A DNA stretch of 64,000 nucleotides from DASVTU01 sp036387415 (GCA_036387415.1 DASVTU010000024.1:1-64000), one strand, 5' to 3'. Positions 1 to 9,718 are shown, counted from the stretch's first letter. Notes: generated by a model not told the origin, from the sequence alone. Translations and numbers: made by a program.

Positions 1-3000
1 GAGGTAGTAGAGAGGGTAAAGGAGGTAGCGTTGGGAGGGTACGGGCATCAGGACGTACCGTTTGAGAGATTGGTGGAGGAGATGGCGCCGGAGAGGAGTT
101 TGAGTCACACGCCGTTATTTCAGGTGATGTTTGGTCTACAAAAAATGGATGGAGAAGATGCTGTGCCGGGGATGAGAGGGGTCGAGATTTCTCCGTTCAA
201 CGTCGGTGGTACGACGGCGAAATTCGATTTGAGCCTCGGAATGGTGGAAAGTGTGAACAGACTTGAGGCAGTTTTTGAGTACAACGTGGATTTGTTCAAG
301 GACGAGACGATAAGGAGGATGGGAGGACATTTAGAGGAATTGTTGAAGGGGATAGTGAGTGGAGAGGACGAGAGAGTGGGAGAGATGCAGATGCTGACCG
401 AGGCTGAACGTCATCAACTCCTCGTTGAGTGGAACGACACACACATGTCGTATCCTGAGTTGTGTCTGCATGAAATATTTGAAGAACAAGCGGAGCGTAC
501 GCCAGATGCGGTTGCTCTCATTTTCGAGGATGAACGCCTCAGTTATCGAGAATTAAACAGCCGTGCGAATCAACTGGCGCAGTATCTGCGCGAGAGAGGC
601 ATCGGCGCGGAGTCGTTGGTGGCGGTAATGTTGGAGCGTTCGGTGGAGATGGTGGTGGCGTTGCTCGGAGTGTTGAAGGCGGGAGGCGCGTATGTGCCGA
701 TAGACCCGGAATATCCAGAGGAACGTGTCCACTACATGCTCGACGATAGCGGTTCGCAGATGTTGTTGACACATACTCAGTTCGCCGGAAGCTTCGACGA
801 GCAGAGCGTGCCTGTTGTTTATCTCGATACTGAGTGGGAAAAGATTGCAAAGGGGAGCGCGCAGAATGTCGGGAGCAAGGTGGAGGGCGGACATCTGGCT
901 TACGTTATCTACACATCCGGCACGACAGGTAAGCCGAAGGGAGTGATGGTTGAACACCGTCATCTGGTCAACACGTTGCGTGGAACTCAGGACAGTTACA
1001 AGTTTACGCAGAGGGATGTCGTGCCGTTCATCGCTTCTTTCTCGTTCGACATCGCGTTGTTTGAATTGTTCAGCCCGTTACTGGTCGGCGGCACTTCGAT
1101 GCTCCTGACGAAACAACGTGTGTTGGACATTCCAGGCTTCGTCAAACTGTTGGAGCAGATTACTTTCATCCACACGCTTCCGAGTTTGATGTTGCAGATA
1201 GTTGATTACGTCAGAGAGAAACATCTGAGCGACAGATTCAGACATGTCAGGGGAGCGTTTGTGGGCGGCGATTTGGTGCCGTTGGATTTGCCGCACAAGA
1301 TGAATGAAGTATTTCCGTCGGCGCAAATCTGGATTGGTTATGGCCCGACGGAGGCGTCTATCATTTGTGCAAACTTCGTCGTGCCAACCGACCGACCCAT
1401 GCAGCAACACCTCATCGGGCGACCTCTCGCCAACGTCGAGATAAGAGTGTATGACAGAAATCAACAATTAGTGCCCGTCGGCGTCCCCGGCGAAATCTTT
1501 ATCGGTGGCTCTGGCGTCACTCGCGGCTACCTCCATCGCGATGCCCTCACCAAAGAGAAGTTTGTCACCATCAATGGCCGACGCTTCTATCGTAGCGGAG
1601 ATGTCGGAAGGTGGAGAGAGACGGGCGAGATAGAGTTTGTAGGGCGGACGGATGAGCAGGTCAAAGTGAGGGGATACAGGATAGAGTTGGGAGAGATAGA
1701 GGCGGTATTGAAGCAGCATCCTGGGGTAAAAGAGGTGGTAGTGATGGCGCAGGCGGACGAGGGAGGAGATAAACGTCTCGTCGCTTACGTTGTGCCGGAG
1801 CGTGAAGGGTTGTTGACGGTTGATGCGGTGCGAGAGTTTTTGCTTGAGAGGTTGCCGGAATATATGGTGCCTGCGGCGTTTATGTTGATGAGCGAACTGC
1901 CTCTGACGACGCAGGGCAAAGTGAATCGCCGCGCGCTGCCGACGCCCGAAGCGAAGCGACGCGACGGCAAGGGCGACTTCGTTGCGCCGCGAGACAACGT
2001 TGAACTTCAATTGACGCAAATCTGGGAAGACGTGCTCGGAACGAGTTCCATTGGAATCAAGAGCAACTTCTTCGATTTGGGCGGACACTCGCTGTTGGCC
2101 GTCCGTCTAATGTGGGTGATTGAAGACCGCTTCGGTCAAAAACTCGACCTGTCCGTCCTCTTTCAAGAGCCGACCATCGAACATCTCGCAGGGCTTCTAC
2201 GCAGCGACAACGCTCCCGCGTCAGCCTCGACTCTGGTGGCTCTGCAACCGCAGGGAACAAAACGCCCATTCTTCTGTGTGCATCCCGGCGGCGGCGAAGT
2301 GCTCTGTTATTACCGCCTCGCGCAGCACCTCGGCGAGGAGCGTCCGTTTTACGGGCTGCAAGCGCCGAGCCTCGTCGAAGTGGCCGAGAGCGAAGACAAC
2401 TTCAGTACCATCGACGAGCGCGCGGCAGCCTACATCCGCGCCTTGCAGTCCGTCCAACCGGAGGGGCCATATCTTCTAGGCGGGTGGTCGTTCGGCGGCG
2501 TGGTGGCTTTCGAGATGGCGCAGCAACTTCAACGCGAAGGGCACAAGGTCGGGTTGCTCGCCTTGTTCGACACGGTTGCACCGTTGCTTTCGTCTCTGCC
2601 GGAAGACCACGGCGACGCGCAGATGTTGGCGGCGCTCACCAGAGAACGCGCCAGCCAGTTAGGTAAGAAGTTGGAGCTCTCGTCGGATGAGTTGACGAAT
2701 CTGGAACCCGAAGAACAGTTAAACTACGTGCTTGATAAGGTGAAGGGGGCGGGCATTTTGTCTGACGACATCCGCGAAGACCTCGCGCTCGATTGGATGC
2801 GCCGTTTGATAAAAGGTTATCGGGTGAGAGGCGACGCCTACCGCACCTACACGCCGCAGGTTTATCCCGGACGAATCACACTCTTCAAGGCCAACATCAA
2901 TCCCGGCCACTTGAAGGACGAAGGAATGAAAGAAATCACGGCGCTCTATCAAGACCCGACCTACTGTTGGGGCGGCCTCTCGACCGAACAAATCAAAATC

Positions 3001-3102
3001 GAAAAAGTTCCCGGCTATCACGAAGTGCTGCTCTATGAGCCGAATGTACAAGTGTTGGCCGAGCGCTTGAAAGCATGCTTCGACGAAGCGGAAGCGGAGT
3101 AA
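1..3102 (+). CDS. Nonribosomal peptide synthetase, terminal module (5'-truncated): C(end)-A-PCP-TE
   Basis: Partial gene: the frame is open to base 1, where the last part of a condensation domain is read (GYGHQDVPFERLVEE). An adenylation domain follows at about 460-1950, with TSGTTGKPKG (911-940), YGPTE, the YRSGDVGRW and VKVRGYRIELGEIE motifs, and TTQGKVNRRAL. The peptidyl-carrier motif LGGHSL has its phosphopantetheine serine codon at 2089. A type I thioesterase follows at about 2250-3060, with nucleophile motif GWSFGG (Ser codon 2488) and a late His in PGYHEV. This is therefore the last module, which releases the peptide. By hand alignment to GrsA the specificity residues read roughly D-I-F-T-A-V-G-I-I-K; I do not assign a substrate. 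Codon use is patchy: bases 1-400 and about 1610-1780 use AGG/AGA/ATA/GGG, unlike the rest. The exporter starts 6 nt after the stop. Confidence 0.95.
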   Translation, partial: EVVERVKEVALGGYGHQDVPFERLVEEMAPERSLSHTPLFQVMFGLQKMDGEDAVPGMRGVEISPFNVGGTTAKFDLSLGMVESVNRLEAVFEYNVDLFKDETIRRMGGHLEELLKGIVSGEDERVGEMQMLTEAERHQLLVEWNDTHMSYPELCLHEIFEEQAERTPDAVALIFEDERLSYRELNSRANQLAQYLRERGIGAESLVAVMLERSVEMVVALLGVLKAGGAYVPIDPEYPEERVHYMLDDSGSQMLLTHTQFAGSFDEQSVPVVYLDTEWEKIAKGSAQNVGSKVEGGHLAYVIYTSGTTGKPKGVMVEHRHLVNTLRGTQDSYKFTQRDVVPFIASFSFDIALFELFSPLLVGGTSMLLTKQRVLDIPGFVKLLEQITFIHTLPSLMLQIVDYVREKHLSDRFRHVRGAFVGGDLVPLDLPHKMNEVFPSAQIWIGYGPTEASIICANFVVPTDRPMQQHLIGRPLANVEIRVYDRNQQLVPVGVPGEIFIGGSGVTRGYLHRDALTKEKFVTINGRRFYRSGDVGRWRETGEIEFVGRTDEQVKVRGYRIELGEIEAVLKQHPGVKEVVVMAQADEGGDKRLVAYVVPEREGLLTVDAVREFLLERLPEYMVPAAFMLMSELPLTTQGKVNRRALPTPEAKRRDGKGDFVAPRDNVELQLTQIWEDVLGTSSIGIKSNFFDLGGHSLLAVRLMWVIEDRFGQKLDLSVLFQEPTIEHLAGLLRSDNAPASASTLVALQPQGTKRPFFCVHPGGGEVLCYYRLAQHLGEERPFYGLQAPSLVEVAESEDNFSTIDERAAAYIRALQSVQPEGPYLLGGWSFGGVVAFEMAQQLQREGHKVGLLALFDTVAPLLSSLPEDHGDAQMLAALTRERASQLGKKLELSSDELTNLEPEEQLNYVLDKVKGAGILSDDIREDLALDWMRRLIKGYRVRGDAYRTYTPQVYPGRITLFKANINPGHLKDEGMKEITALYQDPTYCWGGLSTEQIKIEKVPGYHEVLLYEPNVQVLAERLKACFDEAEAE

Positions 3103-3108
3103 CCGACG

Positions 3109-4863
3109 GTGAAGATAATATATTTTCTTTTGCGATACTCGAAATACTCTTGGAGTGTCGTTTTAGCGGCAGCGATTGCCGGTGTCATCAGCGGCGTCAG
3201 CAGCACAGGAATGCTGGTGGTTATCAGCACGGCACTCGACCAAACCAGCAAAGTGCCGCGCCATGTGCTTGGATGGACTTTTCTCGCTCTCTGCCTCTTT
3301 GTGCCGTGTGCGAGGTTCGTGTCGCAGATATTGCTGATGCGTCTTTCGCAAGCCGCGATGTACGACCTTCGTATGCAACTCAGCAATCGCATACTGGGCG
3401 CACCTCTGCGTCGTCTGGAAGAGATTGGCGCACCCCGCCTGCTCGCTTCGCTGACCGAAGACATCTCCGTGATTACCAACGGACTCGTCAGCATCCCCAC
3501 CATCTGCATGTATGGCGCGATTTTAATCTGCTGTCTCGGTTATTTAGCGTGGCTGTCGTGGTTGGTCTTTTTCGGCGTGCTCGCCTTCATCGTAGTCGGC
3601 GTGGTGGTCTTTCAACTGGGCGTGAACAAGGCGCTCGGCTTTGTCCGTCTCGCGCGCGAAGACCAGGACTCACTATTCAAACACTTCCGCGCGATGACGC
3701 AAGGCACTAAAGAACTCAAGCTCCATCAGCATCGTCGCAGGTCTTTTATCACAAGCATCCTGAGCACGACGGCCATGTCTTATCGTCGCCATAGTGTGAC
3801 GGGCAGCGCCGTCTATACGCTGGTTGGTAGTTCGGCTCAGCTTTTGCACTTCGGACTCATCGGTCTGTTGATATTTTTGCTGCCCACAATTCGAGACGTA
3901 AGCGCGCAAACGATTATGAGCTACACCGTCGTGCTGCTCTACATGATGGTGCCGCTCGACGTGCTGATTTCGATTCTTCCCAATCTTGGACGCGCCAACG
4001 TGGCTCTCAAAAAGGTGGAATCTCTGGGTCTGACGTTGACGGTCGATGGTTATGAAAAGAGCGAGGCGATTATCCGCGCGGAAGCCTTACGCAGTTGGAA
4101 GCAACTGGAAATCGTCGATGTCACACATTCGTATCATCGTGAGCGTGAAAACAGCAACTTCGTTATCGGGCCGATTAATTTGACGTTGCATCCGGGCGAA
4201 CTAGTCTTCATCGTCGGCGGAAACGGTAGCGGCAAAACCACTCTCGCCAAACTCCTGACTGGCCTCTACCAACCGGAGAGCGGGGAGATTCGTCTGGATG
4301 GACGCATCATCAAGGATGGAAATCTGGAACTATACAGACAGCGTTTCTCGGTGGTCTTCTCGGATTTTTATCTGTTTGACAGCCTGCTCGGTCTTGAATC
4401 GCCGCAACTCGATGCACAGGCCAAAGACTACTTAACGCAGTTTCAATTGAATCACAAAGTGCAGATTGAGGACGGCGCACTCTCCACCACTGAACTCTCG
4501 CAAGGTCAGCGCAAGCGTCTCGCGCTCCTGACGGCATATCTCGAAGACCGTCAGATTTACGTTTTCGATGAATGGGCGGCTGACCAAGACCCTGAGTTCA
4601 AAGAAATCTTCTACTACAAGCTGCTGCCCGAATTGAAGGCGAGGGGAAAAACTCTCATCGTCATCAGCCACGACGACCGTTACTATCACATCGCCGACCG
4701 CATCGTGAAATTGGACAGCGGCAAGATAGAATACGTCAAACAACTCAATCCGGCGCGCAGTATCGTTGCCGAGAACGCACCGGAGTTAGCGCCGTCGGGC
4801 GTGTTATCCGGCTCAAGCGAGTTGACAGCGAGCGACTACTTGCCCAAGTCTGAGGGCAAGTGA
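3109..4863 (+). CDS. Cyclic-peptide export ABC transporter (SyrD/PvdE type)
   Basis: A 584-residue half-transporter with the membrane domain first (about six hydrophobic helices, residues 10-310) and the ATPase after it. Walker A is GGNGSGKTT (about 365-373). The signature region reads LSQGQRKRLALL. Walker B is YVFDEWAADQD, followed by the switch histidine in VISHDDRY. The DEWAADQDP motif is typical of the SyrD/PvdE exporters that accompany siderophore and lipopeptide synthetases. It begins with GTG 6 nt after the synthetase stop, so the two are almost certainly co-transcribed and it probably moves the peptide product or intermediate across the inner membrane. A Ser/Thr-rich tail of about 40 residues follows the ATPase domain. 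Confidence 0.93.
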   Translation: MKIIYFLLRYSKYSWSVVLAAAIAGVISGVSSTGMLVVISTALDQTSKVPRHVLGWTFLALCLFVPCARFVSQILLMRLSQAAMYDLRMQLSNRILGAPLRRLEEIGAPRLLASLTEDISVITNGLVSIPTICMYGAILICCLGYLAWLSWLVFFGVLAFIVVGVVVFQLGVNKALGFVRLAREDQDSLFKHFRAMTQGTKELKLHQHRRRSFITSILSTTAMSYRRHSVTGSAVYTLVGSSAQLLHFGLIGLLIFLLPTIRDVSAQTIMSYTVVLLYMMVPLDVLISILPNLGRANVALKKVESLGLTLTVDGYEKSEAIIRAEALRSWKQLEIVDVTHSYHRERENSNFVIGPINLTLHPGELVFIVGGNGSGKTTLAKLLTGLYQPESGEIRLDGRIIKDGNLELYRQRFSVVFSDFYLFDSLLGLESPQLDAQAKDYLTQFQLNHKVQIEDGALSTTELSQGQRKRLALLTAYLEDRQIYVFDEWAADQDPEFKEIFYYKLLPELKARGKTLIVISHDDRYYHIADRIVKLDSGKIEYVKQLNPARSIVAENAPELAPSGVLSGSSELTASDYLPKSEGK

Positions 4864-4957
4864 TAGTCATTTGTCTGGAAAGTGAAAGTCAAAAAAAGTT
4901 CGACAATCGAAAAACTGATTCCAAATATCAAGCCTGTAAAGAGGCATAGGAGGCACC

Positions 4958-5182
4958 ATGAATAGAGACGAAAAAGAAGACACCACGATTTACAAAGTGG
5001 TGGTGAACCACGAAGAACAGTATTCCATCTGGCCAGCCGACCGCGAAAACGCTCTCGGCTGGAATGATGCTGGCAAGAGCGGAACGAAGGCGGAATGTCT
5101 GTCTTACATCAGTGAAGTCTGGACAGACATGCGACCGCTCAGTCTGAGGAAAAAGATGGAAGAGGCCGCCAATAAAGGCTAA
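4958..5182 (+). CDS. MbtH-like protein
   Basis: A 74-residue protein matching the MbtH family over its whole length: NHEEQYSIWP, then GW, a Cys-Leu-x-Tyr-Ile segment and the diagnostic VWTDMRPLSLR. Members bind adenylation domains and are often needed for their folding or activity; the partner here is presumably the synthetase upstream. A strong AGGAGG (about 4947-4952) sits just before the ATG. It lies 94 nt downstream of the exporter in the same direction. Confidence 0.96.
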   Translation: MNRDEKEDTTIYKVVVNHEEQYSIWPADRENALGWNDAGKSGTKAECLSYISEVWTDMRPLSLRKKMEEAANKG

Positions 5183-5225
5183 CCACGGAACTCTTTTTTC
5201 GCACTGCGTCGGCAAAATTATCCAG

Positions 5226-6593
5226 ATGAAAGCTACGACTTGGCTCCGGCTGATTTGTTTAATGGTCATCGTGATGAGCGGCAGTTGCGCTTCCAGAGTT
5301 GAGAGTGTCGTGGAGCCTTTGCATGGACACTGGGAAGGCGCTGCCGTGTTTCAGGGAGCCGAGTTGAAGATTTCGGTGGATTTCGAGGAGGGGTCGGAAG
5401 GGCTACGCGCGAGCCTCAGCAGCCCCGACCTGCTCTGGTTCAAGATGCCACTCGCGGCGGCGAGCTACAATGCTCCGCGTGTGCACTTTGAAGTCCCTCT
5501 CACCCCTCCGCGAACTGTTTTTGAAGGCACGGTCAAAGGTAAGACCATCGAAGGTTATAGCTTGGAAGGCGGACAACGCATCCCCTTCTCGCTCAGACAG
5601 GTCAGCGCCGTTCCCGAACAACCTCCGTATCGACCGGAAAATGTTCAGTTTCGCAACGCAGACGTGACTCTCAGCGGCACGCTCCTCGTTCCGTCGTCGC
5701 AACAGAAACAGCGTCATCCCGCCGTCGTCTTTCTCCACGGAGCGGGAGAGCATCCGCGTCAGGACTATCTTTTTTACGCAGACCAGTTCGCACGTCGCGG
5801 CATCGCCGCACTCGTCTACGACAAACGCGGCGTCGGCGATTCGACGGGCAACATGAGAACCGCAGACCAACACGCTCTCGTGAGCGACGCGTTGGCCGCC
5901 GTCGAATTGCTCAAAGGACGCGACGATATCGACGCTCAACGGATTGGTTTGTGGGGACACAGCCTCGGCGGCATGGTTGCGCCCATCGCCGCGTCGCGCT
6001 CCGTTGATGCGGCGTTTTTGATTCTCATCGCTCCGCCCGGCGTCACGCTCGGTGAGGCCGAGGCGTGGGATGACGAGTTTAATCTTCGCAAGCAAGGCTT
6101 CCCCGACGACGTGATTGCGCGCTCGAATCAAATCAACGCGCAGTTGAACGAATACTTGCGAACAGGGAAGGGACGCGCCGAGATTGAGACGGCTCTGCAG
6201 AACGCCCGACGCGAGAAGTGGTTCGCACAGACAGACCTGCCGGAAACCGCGCCCTCTTCGCGTGCGTCGTCTGCATACGGCGGTCTCGACTTCGATTTGA
6301 ATCCGCTGCCGTTCTTTCAGAAGGTCAAAGTTCCGTTGCTCGTCGTCTTCGGCGAATTGGACAATCGCATCCCGCCGCAAAAGAGCGTGGCGCAGATTGA
6401 ACAGGCGCTCAAAGATGGCGGCAACGTCGATTTCGACATCAAGATTTTTCCCGGCGCAGACCACTCCATCAGATTACCCAACGGCAAACGTCCAGACACG
6501 GGCGGCAAGTGGGATTGGGCGCGCATCGCGCCGGGCTACATGGAAACCGTGCTCGATTGGACGCAAAAGCGCGTGGGCTTGAGTCAGAAATAA
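5226..6593 (+). CDS. Secreted or lipid-anchored alpha/beta hydrolase
   Basis: A 455-residue serine hydrolase. It has an N-terminal export signal with a Cys at residue 22 (SGSC), a possible but imperfect lipobox. A beta-rich N-terminal region (25-130) precedes a classical alpha/beta-hydrolase fold. Visible catalytic elements are the nucleophile elbow GHSLGG (around residue 246), an acidic residue in FGELDNR and the histidine in GADHS. The layout (small N-terminal barrel plus hydrolase) resembles secreted dienelactone-hydrolase/BAAT-type peptidase-like enzymes. It sits 43 nt after mbtH in the same direction, so it may belong to the peptide locus, perhaps for maturation or hydrolysis of product, but the substrate cannot be read. 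Confidence 0.85.
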   Translation: MKATTWLRLICLMVIVMSGSCASRVESVVEPLHGHWEGAAVFQGAELKISVDFEEGSEGLRASLSSPDLLWFKMPLAAASYNAPRVHFEVPLTPPRTVFEGTVKGKTIEGYSLEGGQRIPFSLRQVSAVPEQPPYRPENVQFRNADVTLSGTLLVPSSQQKQRHPAVVFLHGAGEHPRQDYLFYADQFARRGIAALVYDKRGVGDSTGNMRTADQHALVSDALAAVELLKGRDDIDAQRIGLWGHSLGGMVAPIAASRSVDAAFLILIAPPGVTLGEAEAWDDEFNLRKQGFPDDVIARSNQINAQLNEYLRTGKGRAEIETALQNARREKWFAQTDLPETAPSSRASSAYGGLDFDLNPLPFFQKVKVPLLVVFGELDNRIPPQKSVAQIEQALKDGGNVDFDIKIFPGADHSIRLPNGKRPDTGGKWDWARIAPGYMETVLDWTQKRVGLSQK

Positions 6594-6620
6594 TCAGCGA
6601 CGATTTTGAAAGGAGAGCGC

Positions 6621-7979
6621 ATGATGAAACAACATCAGCCCACGCCAAACCCGACGAGCGCGGAAGCCGTAGCCTTTGAAGGAGCGGAGACGGGGCACAT
6701 CTCGCTCGGTTATGGCAGCAAGAATTATTCGTTTCGCTACGACCCGCAGAGGTTTGAAGTCGTCGCTCCCCACGACGCAGCGACCGAGGCGTCGAGCGAT
6801 GCGGCGCTCGATGCTGCGCTCAGCAATCCGATTAACTCACGCCCACTCGAAGAGATTGTTGACCCGACGGACAAGGTAGTCATCGTCGTTCCTGATGCGA
6901 CGCGTGCGGCTGGCGTCGAACGTATCGTGTCGCTGTACTATCGTCGTTTGACTCGTCATGGTTTGGCGAATAATCAAATCTCGCTGCTGATTGGCGGCGG
7001 CATTCATCGACCTCCCACGCCCGCCGAGATTCAAACCATCGCGGGCGCCGAGGTCGCGCAAAATCTCGCCGTCCATCCCCACGATGCGAACGATTATTCC
7101 ATGCTCGCCACTGTGGGAAAGACGAGGCGCGGCACGCCCATCGAGTTAAATCGTCGTCTGCTCGAAGTCGACCGCGTGCTCGTCGTCGGCGGTATCACGT
7201 TTCACTATTTCGCGGGCTTCTCCGGCGGACGCAAGGCGATTCTTCCCGGTTGCGCTTCCGAGCGCGCGATTCAGGCGAATCATCTACTCTCGTTCGATGT
7301 CGAGAGGATGGACAAGAGAATCGGCGTCGCCTCCGGCCTGCTCGACGGCAACGCCGTGCATGAAGATATGGAGGAGGCTGTCGGAATGCTCGAACCGTCG
7401 TTTCTGGTCAACACGGTTCTTAACGCGCGCAACGAAATCAACGCCGTCTATGCGGGCGACTGGCGCGCGGCGCACCGACGCGGATGTGAAGAATACAGCG
7501 CCTCACATTCGGTCGAAGTGACGGCGAAGCGGCCTCTGGTTGTGGTCAGCGTCGGCGGCGCACCGCGCGACATCAATCTCATTCAGTCGCACAAAGCGAT
7601 GGAACATGCCTCCGGTCTTCTGGAAGAAGGCGGGACGATGATTGTGCTGGCCGAGTGCGCCCAAGGTCTGGGACGCGATGATTTTCTGAGATGGTTCGTC
7701 GCGGGCGGGTCGCGTGCGACGGCAGAGATGCTTTTGCAGGATTACAAAATCAACGGTCAGACGGCGTGGGGATTACGACGCAAGGCCGAACGCTTTCGTC
7801 TGTTATTGGTTTCAGCCTTAGCGCCCGACGTGGTTCGACTGATGGGCTTGGAGCCGCACACGTCTCTAGAATCAGCAATGGCCGAAGTTTCCGCCGTCGA
7901 ACCCGGCTATATCATGCCCGGTGGTTTGACGACGCTGCCGCGCCTTAACAATTTCCATCCCCAAGCCGTCGCCGCATAA
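6621..7979 (+). CDS. LarA-family (lactate racemase-like, DUF2088) protein
   Basis: Belongs to the nickel-pincer-cofactor LarA family. Elements matching the LarA active site are GGGIHRPPT (first catalytic His), FHYFAGFSGGRKAI (second His, and the Lys that carries the pincer nucleotide) and QANHLLSFD (nickel-ligand His). LarA homologues epimerise or racemise 2-hydroxyacids; the substrate here is unknown. I chose the ATG at 6621 because AAGGAGAG lies just upstream; an in-frame TTG at 6606 would overlap that site. No larB, larC or larE cofactor-synthesis genes are in the window. Being 27 nt behind the hydrolase in a peptide-synthetase operon suggests a possible role in preparing or altering a hydroxyacid unit. 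That is inference. Confidence 0.85.
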   Translation: MMKQHQPTPNPTSAEAVAFEGAETGHISLGYGSKNYSFRYDPQRFEVVAPHDAATEASSDAALDAALSNPINSRPLEEIVDPTDKVVIVVPDATRAAGVERIVSLYYRRLTRHGLANNQISLLIGGGIHRPPTPAEIQTIAGAEVAQNLAVHPHDANDYSMLATVGKTRRGTPIELNRRLLEVDRVLVVGGITFHYFAGFSGGRKAILPGCASERAIQANHLLSFDVERMDKRIGVASGLLDGNAVHEDMEEAVGMLEPSFLVNTVLNARNEINAVYAGDWRAAHRRGCEEYSASHSVEVTAKRPLVVVSVGGAPRDINLIQSHKAMEHASGLLEEGGTMIVLAECAQGLGRDDFLRWFVAGGSRATAEMLLQDYKINGQTAWGLRRKAERFRLLLVSALAPDVVRLMGLEPHTSLESAMAEVSAVEPGYIMPGGLTTLPRLNNFHPQAVAA

Positions 7980-8182
7980 ACACATCAACAGTAGTTTGTC
8001 TGTCAGACAATCGCTGCGAGCTTTCATGTCAAACATCTTGAGATGTGCGAGCGTCCGCACGTCTTGCACATAAGCCGTCGAGTTTCAAACGGCGCAAGGA
8101 TTCCTCCGTCTTGAACCATTGAAATCGGAGAAGCAAACGTCCAGCCACGCAGAGCGTGGATTGTAGAAGGAGGGGAGATTCG
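7980..8182 (+). promoter_or_regulatory. Intergenic spacer with two palindromes (possible operator)
   Basis: This 203-nt gap holds two exact dyads: TTGTCTG-T-CAGACAA at 7996-8010 and ACATCT-TG-AGATGT at 8033-8046. Neither has a following T-run, so they look more like protein-binding sites or small RNA hairpins than a terminator. They lie between two genes of the same direction and might allow separate control of the flavoprotein. A good ribosome-binding site (AAGGAGGGG, about 8167-8175) precedes the next ATG. Confidence 0.35.
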
Positions 8183-9718
8183 ATGAATAACCATTACGAG
8201 TATTTGATTATCGGTGCGGGTCCCGCCGGACTCCAGATGGCCTATTGCATGGAACAGTCAGGCCATTCATATCTCATCTTGGAACGCGGTAGTTCCGCCG
8301 GCACGTTCTTCAAAAAATTTCCGCGGCACCGGAAACTAATCTCTATCAATAAAGTCTACACGGGACACGACGACGCCGAATTGAACTTGAGATGGGATTG
8401 GAACTCGCTGCTTTCCGGCGATGAAAAGATGCTTTATAAGCAATACAGCAAACGCTTCTTCCCCGCCGCCGATACGATGATTGATTACCTCAAGGGCTTC
8501 GCCGAACACTTCCAACTCAAGATTAAATATGATGTCGAAGTCTCGAATATTTCAAAGAAAGACCAGCAATTCCGCGTCGAAGACAGGGATGGGAATGTTT
8601 ACACTTGCCTGCGTCTCATCATCGCAACCGGCCTGAACCGTCCCTTCGTTCCGCCCATACCGGGCATCGAATTGGCTGAGAATTACACGGAAGTTTCAGT
8701 TGACCCGGATGAGTTCACGGGTCAGAGGGTGTTGATTATCGGCAAGGGAAACTCCGGTTTTGAAACCGCCGACAACATCACGGAAACCACCGCAACGATT
8801 CATCTGGCAAGCCCGCATCCGCTGCGACTCGCATGGAAGTCGCACCACGTCGGTCATCTACGCGCGGTCAATAATAACCTCCTCGATACCTATCTGCTGA
8901 AGGCGCAGAACGGCCTTCTCGACGCAAAGATAAATTCTATCGAGCGCACGAATGGAAAGCTCACTGTGAGCTTTTCGTATCAACGCGCGCACGGGGCAAC
9001 CGTCGAGTATCAGTACGACCGCATCATAGTTTGCGCTGGATTCCGTTTCGACGATTCAATCTTCGACGAATCATGCCGACCCGCGCTAGTGATAGACGAG
9101 CGTTTTCCAGACCAGACCAGCGAATGGGAATCGACGACGGTCAAAGACCTATTCTTCGCCGGAAATCTGATGCAGATGCGCGACTTCAAAAAGACCGCCT
9201 CCGCTTTTATTCATGGTTTTCGCTATAACGTGCGCGCCCTGTATCACATTTTGGAGCGCAAGTATCACGGCAAGGAGTGGCCGAGTCGGTCTATCGCGGC
9301 TACACCCGAAGCCGTCCTGGATGCTGTCCTCGATCGTTTGAACCGAAGCTCGGCGCTCTGGCAGCAGACGGGCTTCATCTGCGATTTGGTAGTCGTCTCA
9401 ACGGAAGACGGCGAAGCGCGTTACTATGAAGAACTGCCCGTAGACTACGTGCGCGAGAGCGACTTCGGACAGCAACAGCATTACTATCTGGTGACATTAG
9501 AATACGGCCCTGATTATCCCGATTACCCCTTCGACTTCGTTCGTTTCATAGGCCCCGACGAGGGACATTTGAACCCGCAGCTACATCCGATTATCCGCCG
9601 CTTCAATGGTTCAACGCTCGTCGCCGAGCATCATATACAGGAAGACTTGGAAGGGCGTTGGCTCACAGACAACTACATTCTCCCGCTCCGAGCCTTCTTC
9701 CAGAAACAACTCGCTTAA
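8183..9718 (+). CDS. FAD/NAD(P)-dependent oxidoreductase, FOXRED2-like monooxygenase family
   Basis: A two-Rossmann flavoprotein of about 511 residues. The N-terminal FAD motif is IIGAGPAGLQMAY. The second nucleotide-binding motif, VLIIGKGNSGFETAD, lies near residue 185. A late FFAGNLMQ segment contacts FAD in this superfamily. The overall pattern, including the FPRHRKLISINK segment, resembles FOXRED2-like members of the flavin monooxygenase group. About 130 residues after the FAD fold form an extra C-terminal domain I do not recognise. The ATG at 8183 is chosen because AAGGAGGGG precedes it; a GTG 27 nt upstream would place that site inside the gene. It is the last gene before a strong terminator, so an oxidative tailoring role for the peptide is plausible. 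Confidence 0.85.
   Translation: MNNHYEYLIIGAGPAGLQMAYCMEQSGHSYLILERGSSAGTFFKKFPRHRKLISINKVYTGHDDAELNLRWDWNSLLSGDEKMLYKQYSKRFFPAADTMIDYLKGFAEHFQLKIKYDVEVSNISKKDQQFRVEDRDGNVYTCLRLIIATGLNRPFVPPIPGIELAENYTEVSVDPDEFTGQRVLIIGKGNSGFETADNITETTATIHLASPHPLRLAWKSHHVGHLRAVNNNLLDTYLLKAQNGLLDAKINSIERTNGKLTVSFSYQRAHGATVEYQYDRIIVCAGFRFDDSIFDESCRPALVIDERFPDQTSEWESTTVKDLFFAGNLMQMRDFKKTASAFIHGFRYNVRALYHILERKYHGKEWPSRSIAATPEAVLDAVLDRLNRSSALWQQTGFICDLVVVSTEDGEARYYEELPVDYVRESDFGQQQHYYLVTLEYGPDYPDYPFDFVRFIGPDEGHLNPQLHPIIRRFNGSTLVAEHHIQEDLEGRWLTDNYILPLRAFFQKQLA

Noticed and set aside
7996..8046. Palindromes as an intrinsic terminator
   Set aside because: Stems are only 6-7 bp and no T-run follows.
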